Notes: generated by a model not told the origin, from the letters alone. 18,880 bases of DNA from VGMA01 sp964655475 (GCA_964655475.1 CAZZMO010000024.1:1-18880); one strand, 5' to 3'; shown: positions 1 through 8,900, counted from the first letter of the stretch. Numbers and translations are program-made.

Positions 1-223
1 GATCTGGAGCAATAACGCCACATTGATAGGCGATGGCGAGCTCAAAAAGGGCGGCAATTTGCCCAATGATAGGAAATAGCTCCAAGATAGCGATTCCAAC
101 GTGAAGGGCACGATCGAGCCAGGAAGTACTCAAATTAGAGGCTTCACGACAATGACCTGCAAAAATGCCCCAGGAAAGCGCAGTGCAAATACTATAGTCT
201 TTACTATGTAAAAAATGACTCAT
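1..223 (-). CDS. Partial 5' end of a paralog of the 877-aa helical-repeat protein
   Basis: Only the first 74 codons are inside the window; the gene continues past the left edge. It begins with ATG at 221-223 and reads MSHFLHSKDYSICTALSW..., then a hydrophobic stretch (about residues 42-70, containing ELFPIIGQIAALFELAIAY) identical or nearly so to the head of the large protein at 705-3338. The two heads align without gaps (1-223 against 3116-3338). The hydrophobic segment could be one long or a hairpin membrane segment, as in chlamydial inclusion-membrane (Inc) proteins; that is inference. No Shine-Dalgarno sequence is visible. It lies 60 bp downstream of the small secreted-protein gene on the same strand and probably shares its promoter. 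The body and function are unknown because the rest is missing. Confidence 0.8.
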   Translation of the reverse strand, partial: MSHFLHSKDYSICTALSWGIFAGHCREASNLSTSWLDRALHVGIAILELFPIIGQIAALFELAIAYQCGVIAPD

Positions 224-248
224 TAAAACAATATATGTTAATTAGAAG

Positions 249-284
249 GTTGTAATTATATAATAAATAATAGTTTATTACAAC
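249..284 (-). other. Inverted repeat between small gene and partial paralog
   Basis: GTTGTAAT (249-256) and ATTACAAC (277-284) form a perfect 8-bp stem around a 20-nt AT-rich loop. It starts at the stop codon of the small gene (284-286). Compared with the matching spacer of the second cassette (3339-3360), this ~42-bp stretch (246-287) is extra. It may be a weak terminator or attenuator between the two genes, or a small insertion. There is no proper T-run on the minus strand. Confidence 0.4.
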
Positions 285-559
285 TAGCAAATCTCAACAA
301 ATTCTAGAGAGAACTTCTGAGGGCCAGCTACCCCATTCTCAGTCCCAAGATACTGAACATGAACCTCTAACACACTAGCACTCGTAATAATGAGGTACCC
401 GCCCTCTATCTTAGAAATCGATTGAATCGATTCTCCTGAATGGAGTCTATCACTTAACTCATTGGAGCTTAATATAGTTTGGATCTCTTTAATGTCTTGA
501 GCCAGAGGAGGAAGGGCTAAAAGATAAAGTGAGATCTTGAACAGGAATAATATACTCAT
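284..559 (-). CDS. Small secreted protein, 91 aa, unknown function
   Basis: The protein opens with a typical Sec signal peptide: MSILFLFKISLYLLALPPLA, with likely cleavage around residue 21 (ALPPLAQ-D). The mature part is about 70 residues, with a mixed alpha/beta look and one cysteine as the last residue. I do not recognise a family. It is the first gene after a promoter-like element at 581-609 and is followed after 60 bp by the partial large gene, so the two probably form a transcript. A ~28-bp decayed copy of its 3' end sits upstream of the 877-aa gene (3361-3388), which shows that the small gene was once part of both cassettes. No clear Shine-Dalgarno sequence precedes the ATG (557-559). 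Confidence 0.65.
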   Translation of the reverse strand: MSILFLFKISLYLLALPPLAQDIKEIQTILSSNELSDRLHSGESIQSISKIEGGYLIITSASVLEVHVQYLGTENGVAGPQKFSLEFVEIC

Positions 560-580
560 CGCAACCGTTTTTTGCCTAAA

Positions 581-609
581 AGTTTACAGACTCTTATCGA
601 TACAATCAA
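581..609 (-). promoter_or_regulatory. Sigma70-like promoter of the small-gene cassette
   Basis: Read on the minus strand: TTGATT (609-604), a 17-bp spacer, then TAAACT (586-581). The predicted transcript start is near 574, about 15 nt before the small gene's ATG. The stretch 575-609 matches 3390-3424, upstream of the 877-aa gene, at 34 of 35 positions, so this is a duplicated and conserved element. Confidence 0.6.
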
Positions 610-686
610 CAAATAAAATTTATTTTATTTAATAACAAGGAGCTATTTCTCTATCAAAACTATTAATAATGATTTGACTAGCAAGA

Positions 687-702
687 GGAATTACGTAATT
701 CC
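687..702. other. 16-bp perfect palindrome GGAATTACGTAATTCC
   Basis: The palindrome starts 2 bp after the stop codon of the 877-aa gene. There is no T-run after it on either strand, so it is a poor intrinsic terminator. It could be a dimeric protein-binding site. The rest of 560-704 holds the promoter at 581-609 and an A/T-only inverted repeat at 611-630 (AAATAAAA/TTTTATTT). Confidence 0.4.
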
Positions 703-704
703 CG

Positions 705-3338
705 TTAGGATCCCTTGGAAAGCAACGCGGGTAAATAATGTTCCATGAGTCCAATGCCTGCTCTAGCTTCTTTTTTTATCGCAATAGAGACTAATTCAGT
801 AATCATAATCACGCTATTTTCATCGAAATGGGTAGTATATTTTGTTAAAAAATGATACTTAGCTAAAAACTGTTTTACACTAACAAAATCATGTCCCAGA
901 ATGATCCTTAGAAGAATTATTAGATTCTTTGGATCAGAAATAAACCCATTTTCTAAAAGTGGTACCACAATCGGTATTACAAATGCTGGGTTTGCCCCCA
1001 GTGCAAGTTCCAAAACCTCTTTTTTACTTTTTTCATCCTTAATTTGATAAAGATCAATTGCTGAGAAAAGCGCTAGTGGATTATGTGTAGCAAGGCACTT
1101 GGCAATGTCGGTGAGTTTTTCTTGATCATCTATTTGTAAAGTTGAAATGAGGGGAGCGATCTTGTAGAGGATCCAATAAGGGCCACCATATGAGCGCGCG
1201 CAAATGATCTGTATTAAATGAGTACATACATCAATAGATCCCTCATCAAGGGCGCTACAGTATTGGAAATATGCAAATATCACATCTAGGTTGTATTTTG
1301 GCCTTGTAAAACACACTTCTCCAATTTTTATTAACACCGAAAGATCTTTTATCCCATATTGTCTTATATGTTTTGCCACACCAGATGGAGCATATTTAAT
1401 CACGGACATTGCGAGATGAATTATCTCTACTTCAGACTCGATTCCAAAAATTTCGATAATTGAGGAAATGTCTTTCTTTGCTAACGTAGCAGATATCGAC
1501 AGCTCATATCCTATATCACGAGATAATCCCACACTTTTACAATAGGCAACATACACTACCAATTCTTCTACATTATAGATTCCACTAAGTAGTATATTCC
1601 ACACCTCTAATAGTGCATTAGAATCTTTAATATCATAGCTTGCAATATTTTGGAGCAGACTAGAAGGGTGACGAGCTGCTTCGAGTTTTGCAAGTTTGAT
1701 GCGGTTTGCTTCATTTTGAATCCCTAACACCTGAAATTCATGAGAAATATCCATCCCCTTTTCTATCATCAAGAGAGCTAATTCAAAGCAGAGGTCTATA
1801 GAAGGACTTTCAACACTTTTACAATACTCGATATAGCCGAGAACATTCTTTACACAGTAGTTTTTACTGACAAGGATCTTTCCGATCTCCAGAAGCGCTT
1901 CTGGTTTTTTAATGTCATAGTTTGCGATATGATTGATTATAGGCCCTGAATGCTTTTCAGCTCCTAACTTGGCAAGTCTGATTCTCCTCTCTTCACTTTC
2001 AATTCCAAAAATTTGGATCACTGAAGAGATCTCCTTTTGACTCTCTACAGCAAATAATGCCAATTCAAATGAGATCTCTTCAGAAGAGGCTAGAACCTGC
2101 TGACAATATTCTATGTATTGTCTCATTTTTTCGATTGGGTATACTTTACTCATGAGAATCTTTCCGATCTCTAGAAGCGCCTCAGGATCTTGGATATCAA
2201 ATTCAGGAAATTTGTCTAAAATATTATTATATGACACCTCTTCCATAAGCTTGACAAGTCTAACCCGATCCTCTTCAGAAAGAACCTTCTCTTTTCGAAT
2301 GGCTGGAATGATATTGTGTCGATTTTGAGCTAAGATGGTGAGTAGTTCTAAATAGAGCTCTGTTTGGTCTATATCTGCACTGCTGAAGCTCGCTTGACAA
2401 TGTCCTAAAAAACTATCCATATAAGTCACATCATACACATAGACAGCAAGCCTTTTAGCAATTTCTACTAATGCATTTGCATCGTTGATTCCAGATTCGT
2501 GAATATACTGACTCACTCCATAGTGAGCCATTGGAGTGATTTTTAAGACGAGTTCAATTCGAGCGCTTTCAGGAAGGCTCTGATACTCCTCCATCTTAAC
2601 AAGAGTGAAAAACTGTTTGATCCCTATTACTTCTAGAATCTCTAATCGACTCTCTTCATCTATATCCGTGTAATTTTTTAATGTACGACTTAATTCATAA
2701 GGCTCTCTATGAGCAAACTCTTTAAGTAGAGCCACCAGAATCTTTTGATTTGTAATAGCATGCTCTTCAATAAAGGCCTTTAGCCAAGAGCTAATACCCC
2801 TATCAGGCATCTTGGAGAGCATCTCTTCAGTCAAGGGATCATCAGATTGAGGGGTATCATCTAAAAAAACCACCTCATCATTTGAATCCGTTTCTTCAGT
2901 AGTGCCTTCAGAAGAGCTCTCTTCTAGTACCTTTCTCTCTAAAATGAGAGGAACTGGAACTCTCTTTTCCAGAACGGGCATTCTTTCTGCAGAGGCTCTT
3001 TTTACTTTTGCTTTAGCTCTCTCTTGAGACCTTTTTCTCTCTTCAGAGTGACCTTCTTTTGATTGTTGTCTTTCTTCTATTTTAGGTTCTAGTTGCTGAA
3101 TCTCTCTTTGGGAGAGATCTGGAGCAATAACGCCACATTGATAGGCGATGGCGAGCTCAAAAAGGGCGGCGATTTGCCCAATGATAGGAAATAGCTCCAA
3201 AATGGCAATTCCGATATGAAGAGCGCGATCAAGCCAGGAAGCGCTCGTATTCGAGACTTCTCGGCAATGACCTGCAAAAACACCCCAGGAAAGAGCAGTG
3301 CAAATACTATAGTCTTTAACGTGTAAAAAACAGCCCAT
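705..3338 (-). CDS. Large alpha-helical repeat protein with Inc-like hydrophobic head, 877 aa
   Basis: Function is unknown; no catalytic motif is visible. Layout: an N-terminal domain with a long hydrophobic stretch (about 42-70), a Lys/Glu/Arg-rich likely coiled segment (about 76-116), an acidic Ser/Glu/Asp linker (about 139-172), then a long helical array to the C-terminus. The array has at least five diverged copies of a ~94-residue unit, with the marker D(I/x)K/QDxxALLEIGKIL at about residues 286, 380, 473, 566 and 661, followed by YIEYC and FGIESExxRIxLAKL blocks. Such repeats suggest an alpha-solenoid binding scaffold. From the hydrophobic head and this lineage I infer a possible membrane-anchored or secreted effector. 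The head is shared with the partial gene at 1-223. The start is ATG at 3336-3338; no Shine-Dalgarno sequence is seen. It is AT-richer than the neighbouring efflux and housekeeping genes. Confidence 0.85.
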   Translation of the reverse strand: MGCFLHVKDYSICTALSWGVFAGHCREVSNTSASWLDRALHIGIAILELFPIIGQIAALFELAIAYQCGVIAPDLSQREIQQLEPKIEERQQSKEGHSEERKRSQERAKAKVKRASAERMPVLEKRVPVPLILERKVLEESSSEGTTEETDSNDEVVFLDDTPQSDDPLTEEMLSKMPDRGISSWLKAFIEEHAITNQKILVALLKEFAHREPYELSRTLKNYTDIDEESRLEILEVIGIKQFFTLVKMEEYQSLPESARIELVLKITPMAHYGVSQYIHESGINDANALVEIAKRLAVYVYDVTYMDSFLGHCQASFSSADIDQTELYLELLTILAQNRHNIIPAIRKEKVLSEEDRVRLVKLMEEVSYNNILDKFPEFDIQDPEALLEIGKILMSKVYPIEKMRQYIEYCQQVLASSEEISFELALFAVESQKEISSVIQIFGIESEERRIRLAKLGAEKHSGPIINHIANYDIKKPEALLEIGKILVSKNYCVKNVLGYIEYCKSVESPSIDLCFELALLMIEKGMDISHEFQVLGIQNEANRIKLAKLEAARHPSSLLQNIASYDIKDSNALLEVWNILLSGIYNVEELVVYVAYCKSVGLSRDIGYELSISATLAKKDISSIIEIFGIESEVEIIHLAMSVIKYAPSGVAKHIRQYGIKDLSVLIKIGEVCFTRPKYNLDVIFAYFQYCSALDEGSIDVCTHLIQIICARSYGGPYWILYKIAPLISTLQIDDQEKLTDIAKCLATHNPLALFSAIDLYQIKDEKSKKEVLELALGANPAFVIPIVVPLLENGFISDPKNLIILLRIILGHDFVSVKQFLAKYHFLTKYTTHFDENSVIMITELVSIAIKKEARAGIGLMEHYLPALLSKGS
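3116..3338. repeat. Second copy of the paralogous gene head (pairs with 1-223)
   Basis: This 223-bp block aligns without gaps to 1-223. Divergence is uneven: within positions 1-84 I count one mismatch, then about nine in the next 36 bases. The direct repeat continues upstream with a gap: 224-245 matches 3339-3360, 288-315 matches 3361-3388, and 575-609 matches 3390-3424. Confidence 0.9.
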
Positions 3339-3360
3339 TCGAACAATATATTTTTATTAG

Positions 3361-3388
3361 CGAATCCCAACGAATTATAGAGAAATTT
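3361..3388 (-). pseudogene. Decayed 3' stub of the small secreted-protein gene
   Basis: This segment matches 288-315, the last nine or so codons of the 91-aa gene, at about 21 of 28 bases. Read in the equivalent frame it has two stop codons (TAA) where the intact gene has AAG and GAA. Immediately beyond it comes the conserved promoter block, so about 259 bp of the small gene are missing here. It appears to be the scar of an internal deletion in the second cassette. Confidence 0.6.
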
Positions 3389-3395
3389 ACCTAAA

Positions 3396-3424
3396 AGTTT
3401 ACAGAATCTTATCGATACAATCAA
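3396..3424 (-). promoter_or_regulatory. Sigma70-like promoter of the 877-aa gene
   Basis: On the minus strand: TTGATT (3424-3419), 17-bp spacer, TAAACT (3401-3396). The predicted start is near 3389, giving a ~51-nt leader to the ATG at 3338. It is almost identical to the element at 581-609. The -35 side lies back-to-back with the efflux-operon promoter at 3439. Confidence 0.6.
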
Positions 3425-3438
3425 TGAATAAAGTTTTT

Positions 3439-3467
3439 TTGACAAAAATTAAAAGTGCTTCTATGGT
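3439..3467 (+). promoter_or_regulatory. Promoter of the tripartite efflux operon
   Basis: A perfect -35 box TTGACA (3439-3444) is followed by a 17-bp spacer and TATGGT (3462-3467). Transcription would start at about 3474, only 1-3 nt before the best start codon of the first gene (ATG 3476). No Shine-Dalgarno sequence lies between, so the message may be leaderless. Confidence 0.55.
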
Positions 3468-3475
3468 CCCATTTT

Positions 3476-4885
3476 ATGACAAAAAAATCGATCCTGGGAT
3501 TATTTCTATTCCTTTCTGCATGCCAGAATGCCGCTGTTGATCCTTGGAGATACACCTCTACTGAGCAGAGTAAAAGCTACGCCCCCCCAGTTAAAGAGAT
3601 GAGAAAAATTGCAGAGGTTCTATTACAGGAATCTCGAGACTTTCCAAAGCAAGGACAGACTGCCTCCTTGGCTGATCTCTTCGACATTGGCCTCAGGAAC
3701 TCCCCACACCTCGCCGAGGTGTGGCAAGAGGCAAGGGAAGCTGCTGCTGCCTACGGAGAATCCTTAGCAGATTACTACCCCAATTTCTCCTTTGAAGCCT
3801 ATCTCTTATCCCAAAGAATCGGATATGTCTTTGGTCCAAATGATGTCTTTCAAAGCAGTACCGCAACCGCATATGGACCATTGATTTTGTTCAACTATAC
3901 CATTTGGGACTCAGGACTTCGAGATGCGCAAAGTGAGACGAGTCTTCAAGCTCTCAACTATGCCAACTGGACTCATAGTCAGTCCATTCAAATGCTCCTC
4001 CAGGAGATCGCCTCTTCCTTTTACAACCACCTCTATTCAAAAGCACTTCTAGAAGCTTATGAGCAAGACCTCGTCGATGCAGATCAAAACTACCTAGCTG
4101 CAAATGAAAACTTCCAATTTGGGATCAAAGATATTACTGATGTCCTTCAAGCGAAGACCAAGTTCCTCGAAAAAGAGATTAGAGTGACAGATCAGCTTGC
4201 CATCGTAGACAATTCATTCATCCACCTATTAAAAGTGACAGGGATCCCGACAGGTGCGATTTTTCAGCTTCCCCCCTTCCCCGACTCTGCCCCTTTCCAA
4301 GCCCTCGATGTATCGATGGATCAACTCATCCAGATCGCGAAAGAGCACCGACCTGAATATTTGGCTGCAAAAGCGGACGTCCTCTCGAAAGAAGCAAATG
4401 TAAAAGCGCAGAAAGCAGAGGTCTATCCAGAGATTGAGGTCTCTGGAAATGGAGGACAAACTTGGTATACAACGGGAGCTACTGATAACGGAACCTACAC
4501 AGTCCAATTGAACTTAACCTTTCCTATCTTTGCAGGGTTTCAATACCAAAACCAGATCAAACAAGCAGAGGCTGCCCTAAAAGGGAGCGTTTCTAATCTA
4601 CGCGTTTCTGAGCTCAACCTCACCTCTGATGTAAGAACGGGGTACAATAATTTCGATGCCGCAAAAAAGCAGCTCAAGATGACGAAAGAATACCTAGAAG
4701 CAGCAGAAAAAGAATATGCCGCCGTCTTTGCCCGCTATCGACAAGGGACAATTGATATCCTCGATCTCTTTTCTGCAGAAGCTTCCCTTTCTGATGCGAG
4801 AGCGAGAAATGTACAAGCCAAAAGAGACCTATTTGTCTCAATCGTGAATTTAACTTTTGCCACAGGAACATTATGCAAAAACTAA
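3476..4885 (+). CDS. TolC/NodT-family outer-membrane efflux lipoprotein, 469 aa
   Basis: This is the outer-membrane channel of a tripartite efflux system. The N-terminus is a short lipoprotein signal, MTKKSILGLFLFLSAC, with Cys16 as the likely acylated residue, as in OprM/NodT-type channels rather than E. coli TolC. Two OEP-type repeats follow; the second includes RPEYLAAKADVLSKEANV and the typical PIFAGFQYQNQIKQAEAAL before the last coiled helices. I chose ATG 3476 over an upstream in-frame GTG (3455), because the ATG directly begins the signal peptide and the GTG lies inside the promoter spacer. The 3' end overlaps the start of the membrane-fusion gene by 13 bp, so translation is coupled. 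It is first in an OMF-MFP-RND operon. Family assignment is firm; the substrate is unknown. Confidence 0.9.
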   Translation: MTKKSILGLFLFLSACQNAAVDPWRYTSTEQSKSYAPPVKEMRKIAEVLLQESRDFPKQGQTASLADLFDIGLRNSPHLAEVWQEAREAAAAYGESLADYYPNFSFEAYLLSQRIGYVFGPNDVFQSSTATAYGPLILFNYTIWDSGLRDAQSETSLQALNYANWTHSQSIQMLLQEIASSFYNHLYSKALLEAYEQDLVDADQNYLAANENFQFGIKDITDVLQAKTKFLEKEIRVTDQLAIVDNSFIHLLKVTGIPTGAIFQLPPFPDSAPFQALDVSMDQLIQIAKEHRPEYLAAKADVLSKEANVKAQKAEVYPEIEVSGNGGQTWYTTGATDNGTYTVQLNLTFPIFAGFQYQNQIKQAEAALKGSVSNLRVSELNLTSDVRTGYNNFDAAKKQLKMTKEYLEAAEKEYAAVFARYRQGTIDILDLFSAEASLSDARARNVQAKRDLFVSIVNLTFATGTLCKN

Positions 4886-5946
4886 CTCCACTTCTTCTAT
4901 TCCTCGCCGCCTGTTCTCAAAAGGCTCCAGAAGCACCTCCAGCCCCTCGCGTCAAAATAGCGACGGTCACCGAAGCAACGATTCCTATTAAAATTGATGC
5001 TGTAGGTCATTTTGTTGCCTACAACTCAGCAGAGATCAAGGCGCAGGTTGAAGGAAGACTCCTTACTGTCCATTTCCAAGAGGGATCGATCGTCCAAGAA
5101 GGGGATCTTCTCTTTACTATTGACCCAAGAACCTATGAAGCTGATTTAGAAAAAGCGATTGCAGATCTCGAAATGAGCCGGCTCAATTTCAAATATGCAA
5201 CGGAAAAAGTGGGGATGTATGAAGGACTGATCCCTGACCAATACGTCTCCCCTCTCAATTTCTTAGGATACATGACAGAAAGTGGTAGTTACGAAGCTGA
5301 GGTCATGAAGAATGAAGCTGCTGTCAGAAAAGCAGAGATCAACCTCGACTTCTGCTTTATTAAAGCCCCCTTTACTGGAGTGACGAGCAAGCGTTTAATT
5401 GATATTGGCAATCTCATTGTCAATAACGGCTCTCCCCTCTTAACGATCAAACAAATCGACCCCATCTTTGTCGACTTTTCTATCCCTGAAAGAGACTTTC
5501 TCAGACTGATGAGAGAGCAGAAGAAAAATGATAGAGAACTCCTCATCACCTTCCCAGACCGTCCAAATGATCCATTCACTGGAAGGCTTGTCTTGATTGA
5601 AAATGAGATCGATCAAAAAACGGGGATGATCCCGCTTCGAGGTGAACTACAAAATTGCGATAGCCTCTTTTGGCCAGGACAATTTGTCAGAGTACAGCTG
5701 ATTTTACATGAAGAAAAAAACGCACTCATCGTGCCAGAAGAAGCTGTGAATATTGGGCAAAAAGGATATTACATTTTTGTTCTCGATAGTAGCGGTCTTC
5801 CTGAATACCGCCCTATCGAAATTGGTGAGACTTTAGGAAATCTCGTACAAATTAAAAATGGTGTAAAATTGGGTGATAAAGTCATCACAGCAGGTCAGCT
5901 AAATGTCCGCCCGAAACACCCTATTAATATCGTGGAGAGCCAATGA
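4873..5946 (+). CDS. RND efflux membrane-fusion (periplasmic adaptor) lipoprotein, 357 aa
   Basis: The adaptor links the inner-membrane pump to the outer-membrane channel. It begins MQKLTPLLLFLAAC, a lipoprotein signal with Cys14. The split lipoyl (barrel-sandwich) domain is visible: SAEIKAQVEGRLLTVHFQEG, then DLLFTIDPRTYEA on the N side, and INLDFCFIKAPFTGV...IGNLIVNNGSPLLTI on the C side. They are separated by an alpha-hairpin (about residues 95-155), then beta-barrel and membrane-proximal domains. The length is a little under AcrA (397 aa). It overlaps the channel gene by 13 bp upstream and shares an ATGA overlap with the pump gene downstream. No local regulator gene is present. Confidence 0.92.
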   Translation: MQKLTPLLLFLAACSQKAPEAPPAPRVKIATVTEATIPIKIDAVGHFVAYNSAEIKAQVEGRLLTVHFQEGSIVQEGDLLFTIDPRTYEADLEKAIADLEMSRLNFKYATEKVGMYEGLIPDQYVSPLNFLGYMTESGSYEAEVMKNEAAVRKAEINLDFCFIKAPFTGVTSKRLIDIGNLIVNNGSPLLTIKQIDPIFVDFSIPERDFLRLMREQKKNDRELLITFPDRPNDPFTGRLVLIENEIDQKTGMIPLRGELQNCDSLFWPGQFVRVQLILHEEKNALIVPEEAVNIGQKGYYIFVLDSSGLPEYRPIEIGETLGNLVQIKNGVKLGDKVITAGQLNVRPKHPINIVESQ

Positions 5947-8900
5947 ACATCTCCCTCCCATTCATCAAACGCCCTGTAATGACGACCCTCGTCATGGTGA
6001 CGCTCATCGTTTTTGGTGTAGCTGCCTATTTTAAACTCCCTGTAGCAAGCATCCCCGCAATCAGCTATCCAACGATTCAAGTCACCGTTAGTTATCCAGG
6101 CGCAAGCCCTGATGAAATGGCAAAACTGATCTCCTCTCCTCTAGAAAGGCAGTTCATGTTGACACAAGGGATTAAGCTTGTAAGCTCTTCAAATACTTAC
6201 GAATCGACAAGCATTATTTTGGTCTTTCACCTCGATATCGATATCAATGTAGCCGCTCAAGAGGTGCAAGAAGCGATTCAAAAAGCAACAGCTCAACTCC
6301 CTCAAGATCTTCCCCAAAGTCCTCTCTACACAAAAGTAAACCCTTCAGATACACCCATTCTTTATCTCGTTCTCCACTCCCCAACGATCCCCTCTTGGGA
6401 TTTATACGAATATGGGTTCAATTTCTTAGGGCAACAGCTTGGAACCGTTGAAGGAGTTGCCAATATTCAGATGTATGGCTATCCATACGCCGTCCGTGTT
6501 GAGATCGATCCACAAGCTTGCGCTGCAAAAAACATCGCACTGACTGATGTCGCAACCGCCATTCAAAATGACAACCCGATCAAGCCAACAGGAAAGTTCT
6601 ACGGACCCAACAAGAGTATCCCTACGATTGTAGATGGTCAGCTCATGAGAGCCAAAGAATACAACAAGCTCATCATTAAGTACATCGACGGTGAGCCTGT
6701 CCGCCTTGAAGATCTCGGCCATGCCTACGACAGCCTTCAAAATAACAAACAGGTCTTCTCCTGGCTCACAACAGAATATCCAGAAGGAGAAGAAGCTGCC
6801 GTTTTAGCAATTTATAGATCGGCCGGTTATAACACAGTAGAAGTATGCCAAAACATCAATAAACTCATCACCAAACTCCTCCCCCAGATTCCTCAAGGGA
6901 TTCAGCTCGATGTGCCATTCGCACTCGATAAGTGGATCATCCAGGCGGTGGATGATGTAAAAGCCACCCTTCTTGTTGCCTTTCTACTCGTGATTCTCGT
7001 CGTCTATCTCTATCTCGGAAAGATGAAGAACAGCTTGATCCCCCTGATCACTCTTCCCATCACTGTGACTGGAACCTTTATTTTCATGTACATCGCAGGC
7101 TACAGCATCGATATCCTCTCCCTTTCTGCGATTACGCTGGCGATCGGATTTTTGATTGATGATGCGATTGTGGTCTTGGAAAACATCGTCCGCTATGTTC
7201 AAAAAGAGGGTTTTGATCCTTACGAAGGCTCAATTCGTGGCGCAAAACAAATCATCATTACTGTAATTTCTATTTCCCTTTGCCTCGGTGCTGTGTTCAT
7301 TCCGATGCTCTTTATGAAGGGAGTCATCGGTCAGATTTTCCACGAATTTGCAGCGGTGATCCTGATTGCTATCCTTTTTTCAGGTTTCATTTCTCTCTCT
7401 TTAACCCCGATGCTCTGTAGCCGGTTTGTCCCCGCTTACGGCAAAGAAAAAGAGAGCCGAGTGGAAAAAATATCAATCTCACTCAATCAAAAAATGTTGA
7501 ACGTCTACCTCTATTTCTTGAGATGGGCTCTCAAACACAAATTCTGGGTTTGCATTGCAAGCTTAATCAGCGTTGCCCTCTCAGCCGTTTTACTCGTCAT
7601 CTTGCCAAGGGAATTTCTCCCCCCTGATGATCTTGGAGCCATCCAAGCTTTCGCCCAAACCCCTGAAGGAACCTCTCCCGAAAAAATGGAGTGGTACATG
7701 AGTCAAATCACCAATGTCTGCATGAACCACCCCTCTGTCAAAACAATTGCCAAACTACAAAGTACCCCCACCGATAACCAATCAGTCTTCTTCATCAACC
7801 TCGTCGATCGGGACGAGAGAAAAGATGTCTGGGAATGCATTAGAGAACTCAATGAAGAGGTTCAAGCTAAAGTTGTTGGAGTCAACTTTGCGATGAAAGC
7901 CTACCCTTTGATTAACCTGCAAGTAGGAGACTCTCAATCAGGCAAAGCAAACTATCAATACATGCTCCAAAGCTTTAATGATGACTCTCTTTACAAAGGG
8001 GCCACCGAGTTTCTAGCAAAACTCAAAGAACTCCCTCAACTAGTTAACGTAAATTCGAATTTCCAACCAAACGCACCCGCTCTATATGTCAAGCTATTAA
8101 GAGATCAGGCCCACTCATACAACAACCTGAATGCGACAGATATTGAAAAAGCCTTCAGCATGGCCTATGGAGAGACCTACATCTCTAAGATCAATGCTTC
8201 AGAAGATATGTACTATGTTATTTTCGAGGCAAAAAAACCTTTTGATCGCGATCCCTCAGCACTTGGAACTCTTTATGCAGGAGATGTTGCAGTCAATTCC
8301 GTTATTGATACAGAAATTGTGACAAGACCTGAAACAGTGAACCACATCAACGCCCTTCCTTCAGTGACGATCGTATTCGACAACGCCCCAGGAGTTCCAC
8401 TCAGCGAAGCGGTCGCTGCCGTAAAGCAACTAGCAGCTGAAGTGTTACCAGACGATGTGATGGGGATGATCGCTGGAAATACTGAAGAATTTGAACAATC
8501 ATCAGCGCAGTTCATCGCCCTCGTCTTTGTCGCCATTTTCGTGATCTACATCATCTTAGGGATTCTCTATGAAAACTTCCTCCACCCACTCACAGCCCTC
8601 TCTGTCATCCCTGTTGCTATCCTTGGAGGGCTCATCACTCTCCTTATTTTTGGCAAAATCCTCTCCATCTATGCCCTCATCGGGATCATCATGCTCCTTG
8701 GAATTGTGATGAAGAACGGGATTCTTGTGATCGATTTTGCCCTAGAAGAGATTAGACATGGCCTTAGCATCGAAGAAGCTGCCTATAAAGCCTGCGAAAC
8801 CAGATTTCGCCCCATCATCATGACCACTCTCGCTGCCATGATGGGCTCTGTCCCCATCGCCCTCGGCATCGGTGGAACAGTCGCCGAAGGGAGATCGCCA

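Noticed and set aside
611..630. A/T inverted repeat as an intrinsic terminator
   Set aside because: The stem contains only A and T, so it would be too weak; probably compositional.
3089..3445. 118-aa minus-strand frame across the 877-aa gene start
   Set aside because: It is a shadow in another frame crossing the promoter, with no recognisable domain.
3455..3475. Upstream GTG start of the TolC-family gene
   Set aside because: It falls inside the promoter spacer and would put seven residues, including charged and polar ones, ahead of a normal lipoprotein signal.
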